DNA from: Capsicum annuum
Taxonomy: Eukaryota > Streptophyta > Magnoliopsida > Solanales > Solanaceae
Length of the DNA stretch: 64,000 bases
Assembly (NCBI RefSeq): GCF_002878395.1
Contig: NC_061120.1
Coordinates: 120,155,781 to 120,219,780 of the forward strand
Direction: 5' to 3'
The position numbers were made by a program, and so were the translations under genes. The notes beneath the pieces were generated by a model, which worked only from the letters and a program-made list of their open reading frames with translations, made no database searches and was not told the DNA's origin. This document shows, one piece after another, positions 33,480 to 46,240 of the stretch (position 1 is its first letter; each line of letters begins with the position of its first letter).

Positions 33480-33900
33480 AGAATAGTTTTTCTGCACTCC
33501 ATTCCTGACATGATCTAGAAATTTCTCTTGAGGTTGTTACGGGTATGTTATAGGTATTTTACATTCATGTGTATGTTTTTTTATACCCCGGAGCTTCACT
33601 CTTATTTGTTATCACCTATATAGTAGTCAACTTTCATTTTCGTCCCAAAAGTCTAGTAGAGTCCTTCTCAGTATCTACCCCAGTGGGTAAATCTACCATA
33701 GCTAGATAGGTATAAAGAGATTTTTCGATTACCGTACCCTAAATAATCACTCTAGTTGATTGCAGAATTAGAGTCATTCAGTTTTAGTTTCATAATGAAC
33801 TAGTTATTTAATAGAGGGGTAGTACTTCAGTACTTAGGAGTCATATGTGTTTTTAGATCTTTCCTCAGAATCCTTTGACAACATATGACCTAGATTTCAA
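33480..33900 (+). pseudogene. B interior 1 aspartic protease relic
   Basis: The active-site segment reads VFLYPGASLLFVIT; the catalytic aspartate is Tyr (TAC, 33594-33596). The following part has PVGKS(T) near 33685 and IITLVDCRI near 33750. Frameshifted. No reverse transcriptase follows. Confidence 0.75.
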
Positions 33901-36198
33901 AGTATGAACCCAGAAGCATAGCAACAGTAAACTGGGGATAGTGTTATCTGGATTTAGTAAATTTTATATCCATGGGGCTAGTTGTATGAGGGTGAATTAG
34001 TCGGCTTGAAATAGTGTATGCAAGAATTTAAGTTGTTAATTCCAAATATAAGTATAAAGATGTGATATTAGTAGGCTATAAAGAAAGTTAGATTGGTTCA
34101 TTAAGATTTTAAGAATATCTATGTTAAGTGTTTGAAGCTAAGCTTGAATTTTTAAAGATTGAGCTAATAAAAAGTAAAGTTAAAGCACTAGATAGTGCGC
34201 AGTTGAAGCACTAGATGGTGCAAACTCATGGTATGGTGATACTCTTGAAAATTTTAAGTTAGTCAGTGTTAAAGTTGTGCATGATAATTGTTGGGGTGAT
34301 ATAAAGCAAAGAATTGTACATCAGAAGGAAGTAGTAGTAGTGGATCTTACATTATTAGTCATAGTCTATCAGGGTGAGTTATTATTTATATGTCTTGTTA
34401 GACCTCATAATCAAGTGTAAAGTGGTGATAGTTCATTTTAGAGTTTATAGCCATAGTCTTAGAATGATGTCTTTAACCTAAGGGGGAGATGATAGAATCA
34501 GTAACTAAGTTAGGTTTTCAGATTCTAGTATTAATGCCAATATGTTGTAGAATAGCAGTAAGGGAGGATGATGCCCAACCCATTCTTATCTCAGTGTGAA
34601 TTTTTATACTTTAGCCATCACGACACCTGCTCATGCCTTACATATCAGCACCATGATTATAGTTCATGTTAATGCACATCATAAAGAACTATGTACGCTT
34701 CCAGTTCCTAGTGTGAGGAGTTCTAATTCACCCAGCTATCCGAAACATATTCCATGAATTTATCAACTCCAAACTCAAGTAATGCATCTTATTACTGATG
34801 TTTTCATCGTTTATAGTATGCTCAGTTCCCTTGACTCAGTCTATTCTTCTAATGATTAGTGAAATTTAGATTATGTCATGTATAACCTTAGTTTAGATAT
34901 CTTGATGAATCCATGATGTTGATATTCTGTTCATCAGGCCTCAGTTAAATGTCAAGTTCTATATAGTGTTCATTTATGCCTTAGGTCCTCATGTTTTAAC
35001 CTTTTAGTGACCTCTCCTTACAAAATGATAGTAGTGATAAGCAATTACTTAGATGGGAGAGAGCAAATATTTCTTATTGATGAAAGATTGTTGTATGCTT
35101 GATTTAGATAAGGTTGTAAGTGTGAAGTGTGATTGAGGCCAAGTTTTGATATATGTCATAGTTAGTTGAAATTTTGTGTGTTTTTTCTTGAGGTAGTGCA
35201 TGGAAGTTATTAATGATAGAGGTTTGGAAGATACGAGGAAAATGCTTTTATGGGTGTTTGTTTAGAAGTGCATATGTAGTTATGAAGATAGGATTGATTG
35301 TCATGTTTGCATATATGTGGATGAAGCATAAGTGAATGTCAAGTAAGAGGTTAAATATAGTTGTTAAAGTGATAATAAGAATTATTTATGAGATAAGGAG
35401 TTGTGAAATTGCAGGGTGTGTCAAATTCATGATTTAGGCTTGTATTATGTTGTTATGTGTAGTACTTTGTAGATTCGAGTAGGCTTGAACATAGTAGAGA
35501 ATTCATTTCAGCTCAACTTCAGTAGGTAGGGTGATCAGTGTCCATGTGAATACTTTTAAGTAGCCTCAAGTGAAATATAGTTGTCAAGTGGAATGTATGG
35601 TTCAGTATAAGCTTTCAGTATAATTTAGTTCATTTAGCCAGTAGTTTAGATTATCATTCAGACAGACAAGTTCCTATGGTTTTTCCATCTTCTGATCTAG
35701 TCTTAATATTTGAAGTTTAATGAATATGGCCATTCCAAGAGATAATTTGTTTGCATCCATTTAAATTGTGAATCCAGTTCAGTTCATGCCTCATATTTTA
35801 GATTCAGATATTCAGTCATGATTTAGTTCGTCAATATCCCATGCATCATCTCAGTCTTTTCTTAGTATTTCAACCAAGTCAGTATGATTTAGCGGACGAA
35901 ATATACAAAGGAGCAGATATTGTAATACTCGAGTTTTGATGTCCTAATCTTCACAAAACCAAATCCAGTTGGAGGTAATGGTTACTCATAAGTTGAATCT
36001 CTCGTTTCTTTCTCAGCCTTATAACCATTCTCATGTCATTATATGTATTCACGAAATTAGTTCATTCATGTATCATGTTTTAGACTCAGTTAGATAATCA
36101 TGTTTTCAGTTTTTCATGTTTGGTTTAGATATCAGTTCTCATAGTATTTTTAGCTAATCAGCCTTATTCGAGGATGAATGTTTCCAAGGAGGAGATAT
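33901..36198 (+). other. B interior 1 3' region, non-coding
   Basis: Fills the place of pol and the 3' spacer. I cannot read any polymerase, RNase H or integrase motif. The end has GAGGATGAATGTTTCC then the polypurine tract CCAAGGAGGAGATAT before LTR 2 at 36199. Parts recur in C (49690-49850). Confidence 0.6.
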
Positions 36199-38403
36199 TG
36201 TCAAATCATGTAAGATCCTAGCTCAATTCAGCTCATCATTGTATGTAAAGAGGTCCAAGAGTTAGAAAATTTCATTAAGTATTAGGACTTAGTCTTCTCC
36301 AAGGCCTCTGAAATTTCAATGATCTTATTTTGGACCTTTCCGACCTTAAAAAATTAATTTTAAAATTGATTCATGATCGGGGTTGACAATAGTACATCTT
36401 GAGTAAGTTTTGGAATTTTTGGATGAACGTAAGGGCATATTTGGAGATGCAAATAGTATACCCCTGGGATAGGCCTGCGGCATGGGGATTATACCATCGC
36501 TGTAGAGCCATCGGAGCGGGGCTTAGCCGATCGGTTGAAACTGCGGCCCTCGTTTTATCGCCTTCCTCCCTTATTTTCCAGATTTATTTTTTCATTTTTC
36601 AAGGGCAATTGGGCCTTTTCCTTTCACCATTTTGGTCCATAACACGGGATATAGGGATCCAAAAGCATAATTTGCTATCTTATTCACAAAATCCTCTTAA
36701 AAGAAAGCATCCTCTCTCTAGAACAAATCCTAGCCTCTTTAAAACAAACAAGGGATTCAACCTTAATTCTAAAGAAATCCATCAAGAACCACCACAAATT
36801 CATCAATTAAGGTATGCGTGATGGTCATTCATAGGTCCTTTTAACCCATGGAGCCCAAGAATCCATTTTCAAGTTTAAAGTTATGATTTTTACACATTGT
36901 TATGAATTATCTACATGAAGCTATTATGAACTTCAATTTCAAATTATGTTTACCATATGTTTTCGTTGGAATTTGTTCGTGACATGTTTGAATGGTAATG
37001 TTTGAATGTTACATCCTTAAACCATGATTTTAGTATTGCAGTTATGTTATTATCACATTATTTAACTATTCCCATGCTTTAACTTATGACCCTTATGTGT
37101 GATGAAATGCCTAAGTGTTGAATGTCTAACAAGGATTCTCCTCTATTCTTTCAAAGTTCTCATGTGGTCCTATTATTATTGCTATCAAGTATTGGGGGGT
37201 TATGAATACCTAAAATCTTACTGTTTACTTAGTCTCAGTATTTTTAAAATGGTTTTAGATATGTATAAGCATTATCAGTTTAGTCAGTTACCATGTCAGT
37301 CAAACTTAGATCAGTTCAGTAATCCGAGTCAGTTTAGTTGGGAGTAGGATTTAGCACCGAGTAAACTTAAGGATGGGGGCTCAACTGCTAGTAGAGGGTG
37401 TCATCTTTAGTAGCAGTCCCTTGGTTCTAGAACTACATAGCCAGCATAGGTTAGAGATATCAACTTGCCAGTTGAGGGTTCATTAAGTGTTTACCTACCA
37501 GTTAAGGGTCACAGATATCTCATTAGAGCACCTTCTAGTTGAGGGTGACTCAACCTTTGTTAGTACTCGTGGCACGGTATTGACACACTTCAAACTGGGA
37601 TTACAAGTTAGACCCCAATTAGCTCAGATTGGGGCATGTCGGTTAGATGATACCTTCCATAATTTCAGTTTTAGTATTTAGTTTAGAACTCAGTTCGGTT
37701 TTGCTTGACTATAGCATATAGTTATCATATTTCAGTATTTCAGTTTATAGACTATTTCAAAATCATATTATGTGCTTGGTCATGCATTTTCAGGTATCAT
37801 AGTTTTTATGAAGTTATAATCAGTTATTCCATGTAGTTCATTCAATCAGTTAGTATTCATGCACATGAACCCATGCATATTAGCCTAACCTTATCTCATA
37901 TGCAAGTAAACAACTGATCATATACTCATTTCTTGCTCTACGATATCTTATATCATAGGTTTGGACACTTAATTTGTTGAACGTACTTAGACAGTCCCCA
38001 CACATCAGTGGTACCAGCAGTGGTAAGTCCTCATATATCAAGGACAGTTCATGTTTATTTCAGTATTTTAGTTTAGTAGTCAATCAGATTTAGTTGGGGG
38101 CTTGTCCCATCCACTTCTCATTCAGTTAGAGGCTTTTCAGACTATATCAGATAGTTATCCAGTTTATCAGTTGTTATCATTAGTCTTTTCAGTATTGTTT
38201 TTAGATGTTTTTGGAACTATGATTTTAATCATATGTTTTATTATTTAAAACCTTGTGGCATTTTTCATTTAAATTTTGCACACGTTCTTTTGTTATTAGT
38301 TTTATTTAGTTCTCACAGAAGATACTAACTCATGGTTTAGCTTGTGGTATCTCGGGACCGTAAGCATCGTGTGTCGACCAAGATGTATTTTTGAGTTGTT
38401 ACA
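36199..38403 (+). repeat. Element B LTR 2 (middle, shared)
   Basis: Starts TGTCAAATCATGTAAG and ends GAGTTGTTACA, 2205 bp. Has a polypurine tract on its left and a primer site on its right, so it acts as 3' LTR of interior 1 and 5' LTR of interior 2. Confidence 0.9.
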
Positions 38404-38407
38404 AACT

Positions 38408-38420
38408 TTGTATCAGAGCC
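38408..38420 (+). promoter_or_regulatory. Primer-binding site, B interior 2
   Basis: TTGTATCAGAGCC, one change from the initiator tRNA-Met type site. Confidence 0.8.
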
Positions 38421-38626
38421 TAAGGTTTTTAAGTATCCTAGGGATTCTGAAAGCCGTGTTGAGTAGAGTCTTATGCATGGGTGTGAATTGCGCCACATTT
38501 ATGGACAGGAGGCTACAAGATGTTTTAGGAAAAGTTTCCTTTCTTTCAGTATTCATGTCATGCAAAGAAGCATGATGCTCTATTTAAACTTTCTTTGTAA
38601 TTTATCCTTCCTTTCATGAATAGAAA

Positions 38627-39180
38627 ATGCCTCCACGAAAGAAATATGGAAGGAGGAATGGAAATCAACCCACACCTTTGCCTGTTCAGGAAGTTTCCTT
38701 GAATAAGCATGTCTCTCACACTGAATTCAAAGCTCCATTCACTACCTTAGCTTATTCAGTAGTTTCTCAGAATAATCTACAGGATATTTTCCTATCTAAG
38801 TTTATGGTTCAACTTAGCAGAGTGATGGGGGATGCATAGGAAGAAAGAGAGAGAATAAAAGGGCAAGAATAATTATATTTAAGTCAAGGTCAAAAGGTGC
38901 TAACCGCTCTCAGTTTTGGAAGAAATTCTCAACCCTATCTCTTTCTTTAGCTAATGTACTAGTGCCAAAGTTAAAGAATGAGAGTCGGGATAGAGCGTCA
39001 GGCTCTAAGTCATAGGGTACTGTGAAAAGAGGTCATACTAACCCACTTTGCCAGAAATATAGTAGAAATCATTAGGGTGTGTATATGGTAATGGTGAGTG
39101 TTTTGGATATGGAAATCCAGGACATCGAGTTAAAGAATGTCCATAGGCGGGTCAACAGAGTTAACATAGTCGTTCTCCAG
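38627..39180 (+). pseudogene. B interior 2 gag relic
   Basis: Starts MPPRKKYGRRNGNQPTPL with ATG at 38627 and is open to 38839 (70 aa): SHTEFKAPFTTLAYSV is the usual gag N-terminal helix. The capsid core is missing; after a basic segment the frame jumps to the linker and zinc knuckle at 39099-39140, which reads CFGYGNPGHRVKEC, so the second Cys has become Tyr. Compare interior 1, where the knuckle is intact. Confidence 0.75.
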
Positions 39181-39229
39181 TTCCAGCCAGTTGCCCAACT
39201 CAACAGGGCGCTACTTCCTGTGCCACGAG

Positions 39230-39650
39230 TGGTTAGTACCAGAACAGACCTTATGCACTCCATTCCCGACATGACCAGGAAAGTTATCTTGAGGAAGCTA
39301 CGCGTATATTACAGGTGTTTTATATCATATGCATGGTCTTTTTAGATCCCAGAGCTTCACTCTCCTTTGTAACTCCCTATATGGCTACAACTTTGGTGTC
39401 AGTCCTAAAAGACTAGTAGAGCCCTTCTCAGTATCCTCCCCAGTGGGTAAATCTACCATAGACAGAATAGTATACAGAGATTGTCCGATTATTGTACCCC
39501 AGAAAATCACTCTAGTTGATTACAAAATTAGAGTCATTCGGTTTTAGTTTCATAATGAACCAATTATTGAATGGAAGGGTAGTACTTTAGTGCTTCGGAG
39601 TCTGATGTGTGTTCAGATCTTCTCTTAGAATCCTTTGATAGTATATGACC
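39230..39650 (+). pseudogene. B interior 2 aspartic protease relic
   Basis: The active-site segment reads VFLDPRASLSFVTPYM (about 39336-39383): the catalytic Asp is kept (39345-39347) but the Gly is Arg. After a frameshift it continues in 39329-39547: FGVSPKRLVEPFSVSSPVG, VYRDCPIIV and ITLVDYKIRVI, then FHNEPIIEWKGS. The frame ends at the entry to where the reverse transcriptase would begin. Confidence 0.8.
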
Positions 39651-41948
39651 TAGAGTTAGAATCATGAAACCAGAAGTTCAGCAGTAGTAAAGTGGGGATA
39701 GTATTATCTGGATTTAGTAAAATTTATATCCATGGGGCTAGTTATATAAGGGTGCATCAGTAGGCTTGAAACATCTCATGTAAGAATTTAAGCTATTGAT
39801 TCAAAATTTAAGTATAGAGATATGATATTAGTAGGTTATAAAGGAAGTTAGTATGGTTCATTAAGAGTTTGAGAATATCGATGTTAATTGTTAGAAGCTA
39901 AGCTTGAATTTTTAAAGATTAAGCTAATAAAAAGTAAAGTTGAAGAACTAGTTGGTGAAAACTCATAATATGGTGATACTCTTGAAAATTCTAAGTTAGT
40001 CAGAGTTTAAGTTATGTATGACGATTGTTGGGGCGATAGAAAGCCAAGAATTGTATATTAAAAGAAGTACTAGTAATGGGTCTTACATTATCAGTCATAG
40101 TCTCTCAAGGTGATTTATCATTTATGTGCCATGTTATACCTCAGACTCTAGTGTGAAGTGGTGATAGTTCAGTTTAGAATTTATGCCAATAGGCTTAGAA
40201 TGATGTCTTTAAGCTTAAGGGGAGATGATAGAACTAGTAACCAAGTTATGTTCTCAGATTCTAGTAGTGATGCCAGTATATTGTAGAAAAGCAGTAGGGA
40301 GGATGCTTTCCATTGCATTCTTATCTCAGTGCAAATTTTTATACTTCATGAATCACGATACCTACTTATGCCTTACATTTCAGCTCCGTGATCATAGTTT
40401 TTGTTTAGGCACACCATACAGAATGTACGCTTCTAGTTCCTAGTATGTAGATTTCCAGTTAACCTCACTCTTCAAAACATATTCCATGAATTTATGAACT
40501 CCAAGCTCAGGTCATGCAGCTCATGACTCATGTATTCATGTTTTATAGCATGCTCAGTTCCAATGACTAATGCTATACTCCTAATGATTAGTGAATTTAG
40601 ATTATGCCAGGTATATCCTCAGTTTAGATCTTTTTATGAATCCATGATGTTGATATTCTATTTCTCAGGCCTAAGTTAAGTGTCAAGTTCTGTATAGTGT
40701 TTATTCATGCTTCAGATCCTCATGTTTTAACCTTTCAGTGACCTCTCCTTTTGAAATAATAGTAGTGATGAATAATTTCTTAGATGGGAGAGAGTAAATA
40801 TTTATTGTTGATGAAAGATTGTTGTATGCTTTTTTTCACTAAGTTTGTAAGTGTTACGCAATATTGAGGCCAAATTTTTGATATATGTCATAGTCCGTTG
40901 AAATTTTTTGTATGTTTTCTTGAGGTAGTGCATAGAAGTTGTTAATGATAGAGGTTTGGAGGATATGAGGTAGATGATTTTATGGGTATTTGTTTAGAAG
41001 GGCATATATGGTTATGAAGATAGGCTTGATTGTTATGTTTGCATATATGTAGATGAATGCAATGCGCGTTAGTGAATGTCTAGTAAGAGGTTGAATGTAG
41101 ATACTGAAGTGATAATAAGAATTATTCATGAGATGAGGAGTTTTAAAATTTTAGGGTGTGTCGAATTCATGATTCAGGCTAGTATTACAGTGTTATATAG
41201 TACTTTGTAGATTCAAGTAAGTTTGAACATAATAGAGAATTCAATTTAGCTCAGGCGTCAGTAGATGGGCAATCAGTGTCCATGCAAATATTTTTAAGTA
41301 GCCTCAAGTGAAATGTAGTTGTGAAGTGGAATGCATAGTTGAGTATAAGATTTTAGTATAATTTAGTCTATTTATCTAGCAGTTTAGATTAGCAGTCAAA
41401 CAGACAAGTTCCTATGGTTTTTCCATCTTCTGATCTAGTCTTAACATTTGAAGTTTTATGAATATGGCCATTCCAAGAGATAGTTTGTTCGAATCCATGC
41501 AAATTGTGAATCCAGTTCAGTTCATGCTTCATATTTCAGATTCAGATATTTAGTCATGATTCAATTCATGAGTGTCTCATGTAGCATCTCAGACTTTTCT
41601 TAGTATTTCGACTAAGTCAGTATCATTCGAGGGACAAAATATCCCAAGGAGGAGATGTTGTAATACCTGAGTTATCATGTTCTAAATCTCTTATCTTTTC
41701 TTCAAGAAGCCAAATCTAGCTGGAGGTAATGTTTACTCATAATTTGACTATCTTATTTCTATCTCAGCCTTATAACCATTCTTATGTCATTACATGTATT
41801 CATGAAATTAGTTCAGTTATGTATCATGTTTTAGACTTAGTCATGTAATCAGGTTTTCAGTTGCATGTTTGATATATGATCTTAGTTCTCCCAGTATTCT
41901 CATATAATCAGTCTTATTTGAGGATGAATGTTTCCAAAGGGGAGATAT
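39651..41948 (+). other. B interior 2 3' region, non-coding
   Basis: Colinear with 33901-36198 at the DNA level. No polymerase motif. Ends with GAGGATGAATGTTTCC and the polypurine tract CCAAAGGGGAGATAT before LTR 3. Confidence 0.65.
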
Positions 41949-44149
41949 TATAAGACCCCATAAGGTCCTAGCCCAGTTCTGCTACCTATTGTATGTAAAA
42001 GGGGTCCAAGAGTTAGAAAATTTCACTATGTTTTAGGACTTAGTATTATACAAGGCCCCTTAAACTTCGATAATTTTATTTTGAACCTTCTTGACCATGG
42101 AAAGTTAATGTTTAAGTTGATTCATGATCGGGGTTGATGATAATACATCTCGTGTGAGTTTTGGAATCTTTCGACGAGTGTAAGGGAACGTTTGGAGATG
42201 CAAAATAGTAGAACACCTGAGATAGGCCTACGGAGCAGGGCTTAGACCTAGTTATGGAGCCCACGACATGAGGATTAGCCCGCCAGTCTGAAGCCCGCTG
42301 CGCCCGACTTATCGCCTGCCTCCATTATTTTCCAGCTTCTGTTTCTATTTTTTCAAGGGCAATTAGGTTTTTTCCCCTCACCTATATGGTCCATGACATG
42401 GTATTTAGGGCCCCAAAACCATAATTTGCTATCTTATTCACAAAATCATCTAAAAAAAGCATCTTCTCTCCTGAACAAACCCTAGCCTCTTCAAAAGAAA
42501 CAGGGATCAAGCTTAATTCTTAAGAAAGTTATCAAGAACCATCACAAATTCATTAATTAAGGTATGTGTGATGTTCATTCATGGGTCCTTTTCACCCTTG
42601 GAGCCCAATAATCCATTTTCAAGTTTAAAGTTATGTTTTTGCACGTTGTTATGAATTATCTACATAAAGTTATTATGAACATTGATTTAAAATTATGTTT
42701 ACAATGTGTTTTCATTGTAAATTATTCATGACACGTTTGAATGGTGATTTTTGCATGTTACATCCTTAACCTATGATTTTAGTTTTGCAGTCATGTTATT
42801 ATCACATGATTTAACTATTCCCATGATTTAACTTATGACACTTATGTGTTTGATGAAATGCCTAAGTGTTGAATGTTGAACAAGGTTTCCCCTTTATGGT
42901 TTCAAAGTTTTCATGTGATCCTATTGTTATTGCTATAGAGTCTTGGGGGTTATGAATACCCAAAATTTAACTATTTACTTAGTCTCAGTATTTTCAAATG
43001 GTTTCAGATATGTATGAGCATTATCAGTTTAGTCAGCTATCATGTTTATCAAACTTATATTAATTCAATAATCCAAGTCAGTTCAGTTAGGAGTAGGATT
43101 TAGCATCGACCGAACTCAAGGATGGGGGCTCACCTGCCAGCAGGGGGTGTGACCTTTAGTAGTAATCCCTTTGTTCCAAAACTACATAGCCAGCTAGGTT
43201 AGAGATATCAACTGTAAGTTGGAGGTTGATAAAGTGTTTACCTTACAGTTGAGGGTAACACATATCTCATTAGAGCACTTTCCAGTTGAGGGTGAATCAA
43301 CCATTGTTAGTACCCGTGGCATGATACTAACACCCTTCCAACTGGAGTTGTAGTTTGGACCCCAGTTAGTAGATTGGGGCATGTCTATTACATGATACCT
43401 CCCATAGTTTCAGTTTCAGTATTCTGTTCAGAACTCAGTTCATTTTTTCTTGACCATAGCATACAATTATAATATTTCGGTATTTTAGTTTATAAACTAT
43501 TTCAGAATTATATTATAAGCTTGGTCATGAATTTTTAGGTTTCACAGTTTTTATATAGTTATAATTAGTTATTCCATACTGTTCATCCAATCAGTTAGTA
43601 TTCATATTCATTAACCTATGCATATTAGCCTAACCTCATCTCATATACGAATACATTTAAAGTACTGATTACATACTCATATCTTATGCTATGATGGTTT
43701 ATATCATAGGTTCGAACGCTCAGTTTCTCATTATACTTAGAAAGTCCAGTGCATCAGCAACAACAGTGGTGAGTCCTCATATATCGAGGACCATTCATGT
43801 TTATTTTAGTATTTTATTTTAGTAGTTAGTCGAAGTTTTTTGGGGGCTTATCCCATCTAATCCTCAGTCAGTTACTGGCTTTTCAAACTATATCAGACCA
43901 TTATCCAGTTTATCAGTCGTTATCATCAATTTCTTTAGTATTATTTTCAGATATTTTTAGAATTATGATTTTAAATATATGTTTTAGTATTTAAATTTTT
44001 ATGACAATTTTTAGTTAAATTCTGCACATATTCTTTTGTTATCAGTTTTATTCAGTGCTCACAGCAGGTACCAGCTCATGGGTTAGCTTATGGTCTCTCG
44101 GGACCGTAAGCATCACGTGGAAACTAGGGTGTATTTTTAGGTCACTACA
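41949..44149 (+). repeat. Element B LTR 3
   Basis: Starts TATAAGACCCC (decayed TG) and ends GTCACTACA, 2201 bp, followed at once by the ATAAG duplication. Confidence 0.9.
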
Positions 44150-44154
44150 ATAAG

Positions 44155-45240
44155 ACATGGGTAGATTTTCTTGTATTTGATATAAAAGATTTTCATTTGA
44201 TTTTAGGTATGGGTTGGTTGTCCCCTTACCATAAGGTTTTAGGTTCTTATTCTAAGACCATGAGCTTAGTTTTGCTGGGTGTACCAAGGATACTTTAAAG
44301 AGTGCACTTCATTTAGGATGTGTTCCCTTCATATTTTCTTTGTATGCCTCTAGGTCAAGATATTGATTTTTTTATTAATATTAAGCCAAACATTAAGTCC
44401 ATTTCTATTCTTTCTTATAGGATGTCCCTAACTAAGTTGAAGGAATTAAAGGATCAGTTGCAAGAGTTGTTGGATAAGGGATTTATCGAACCCAATGTAT
44501 CACCTAGTGGTATGCTGATCTTGTTTGTTAATAAGAAGCATGGGTTTATGCGAAGGTTTATTTACTATTGCCAGTTGAACAAGGCGATGATTAAGAATAA
44601 GTATCCTCTTCCTTATATTGATGATTTATTTGATCATTACTTCAGAGTGTTATGGTGTTTCTGAAGATTGATTTGAGGTTTGGTTATCACCAAATCAGGT
44701 TTAGAGCTGTGGATATTCTGATGATAGCTTTTTGGACTCAATAAGGTCATTATGAGTTCGTGTTCATGTTCTTTGGGTAGACCAATTTCTCTACCACGTT
44801 CTTGGTATAGATAAATTGGGTGTTTTGACCATATCTTAACTCATTTGTTATTATGTTTGTAGATGAAATCTAGGTTTATTCCAAGAGTGAGGCTATTAAT
44901 AAGGAGCATTTTTGGGTTTTTCTTTAGAGATTGAGGGATGAGAAGTTGTATGCTAGGTTCTCAAAGTGCGAGTTTTAGTTGGAGTCTATTTCTTTCTTGG
45001 GTAACATGATGACTGAAGAGGGTATTATTTTTGATCCAACCAAGCTTGCAGTGGTTCGTGATTGGTCTAGACCTTCTTTTCCCATCATGATTTAGAGTTT
45101 TGTCCATTTGGCAGGTTATTATTGCTATTTTTCAAAAGGTTTCTCATTTATTGCATCTCCTTTGACTAAGTTGACTTAGAATAAGATTTATTTCAGTTGT
45201 TCAATGCTTGTGAGGTGAGCTTTCAAAAGGTAAAGGATTG
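44155..45240 (+). pseudogene. Element A reverse transcriptase (with protease end)
   Basis: Takes up the A polyprotein after B. The protease end reads VFDIKDFHLILGMGWLSPYH (about 44172-44232). The reverse transcriptase begins in the open stretch 44320-44664: [42 protein letters not shown], then [19 protein letters not shown] and [12 protein letters not shown]. Later come [13 protein letters not shown] and the catalytic box, FVDEI, stop, VYSK near 44860-44885. The normal box is FIDDILVYSK, so the second Asp is Glu and a stop follows. Then EKLYARFSKCEF and VSFLG-type SFLGNMMTEEGI (about 44940-45030). Dead. Confidence 0.85.
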
Positions 45241-45956
45241 TTGACTTCATCTTCTACCTTGACTTTACCCAAGAAGAGTGTGAGATTCACTATCTAATAT
45301 GATATTTCTGGTGTTGGGTTAGGTGTTGTGTTGATGTAGAACGGTAAGGTGATTACATATTCCCTTTATCAGTTGAGGCCCCATGAGAGGAATTGCCCTA
45401 CCCATGATTTGGAGTTGTGTGCGGTTTTTTACCTTAAAGTTGTGGAGGCACTACTTGTTCATAGTCCGTTGTGAGATTTTCTTGGATCATCACAGCCTTT
45501 AATACTTCTTCACCGATGTGATCTTAATATGAGGCAGTGTTATTGCGTTAAGTTCCTTTAGGATTATGACTTGACTATTCTCTATTATTTGGGCAAGGCT
45601 AATATAGTTGCAGATGCCTTGAGCCAGAAGTCGACTAGCATTGGTAGCTTGGTGCATTTTTTCACCTAGGAGTGGCCTTTGGCCTTAGAGGTTCAGTCTT
45701 AAGCTAACCATATGGTTAAGCTTGATATATTGACACCTGGGTGTCTTTTGGCATTTGTGGAGGCTAGGTCTTCTCTGATGGAGTAGATTAAACTTCATCA
45801 ATTTAATGATGTTAGGTTAAGATTGATTTGAGATAAGATGTTGAGTGGTGAGGCTATGGAGGCCTCATTTGATTCAAATGGAATTTGAAGGATTGAGGGT
45901 CGAGTTTGTGTGTCGAGCATGGGTGTTTGGATTAGATTGATTTGGAGGAGGCCCAT
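45241..45956 (+). pseudogene. Element A RNase H and start of the integrase zinc-binding region
   Basis: RNase H, which removes the RNA template: [20 protein letters not shown] (about 45358-45417) is the standard L.P.E.NYPTHDLEL block with one substitution. Next are LNMRQ.., DYDLTILYYLGKANIVADAL (about 45567-45625, normally D.TI.YHPGKANVVADALSR). From about 45895 the integrase linker reads EGRVCV-like, then the frame is cut at 45956 by element C inside the EEAH segment (normally EEAHSS.Y..H.G). Confidence 0.8.
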
Positions 45957-46233
45957 TGTAAGACCCCGCAAAATCCTAAGCTCAATCTAGTCTATTTATG
46001 CTTGTTAAGGGGGTGCCAGACTTGAAAAATTCTAATAAGTCGCCTAGCACATTGGTTAACATTGTTGCGGGTTGCCAGAGCCAAAAGTACAGAGGCTTGG
46101 CGTGATCATGGAGCGACGTGTCGAGTGTTGCGTCGGTGCCATTGATGCATCGCGTCGCCAATCGCGTTGAGGACCAATTTTCAGTCATAAAATGTTCGCG
46201 TCTTCAAGAGCAAAAGGGTAAATTTCCGACCCC

Positions 46234-46240
46234 TATATAA
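46234..46240 (+). promoter_or_regulatory. TATA box of C 5' LTR
   Basis: CCCTATATAAACCC; the counterpart in the 3' LTR is at 51983-51989. Good plant TATA context, about 280 bp from the LTR start in this shortened copy. Confidence 0.7.

Larger units (their letters stand above)
30421..44154 (+). mobile_element. Element B: tandem LTR-interior-LTR-interior-LTR insertion, ATAAG duplication
   Basis: The insertion spans 30426-44149 (13,724 bp) between perfect ATAAG target duplications (30421-30425 and 44150-44154). It has three colinear LTRs of about 2.2 kb (30426-32635, 36199-38403, 41949-44149) and two interiors of about 3.55 kb. Both interiors have the same gag-core deletion and lack reverse transcriptase, RNase H and integrase. 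One target duplication around three LTRs indicates a single integrated tandem, or LTR-LTR recombination after insertion. All copies are decayed. Confidence 0.9.

Noticed and set aside
30426..44149. Two separate B elements inserted side by side
   Set aside because: They share the middle LTR and there is no duplication at either side of it.
30210..45240. Reading the A protease and A reverse transcriptase as two unrelated elements
   Set aside because: The protease frame breaks at 30425 and resumes at 44155 at the next expected residues, with a perfect ATAAG duplication at both edges.
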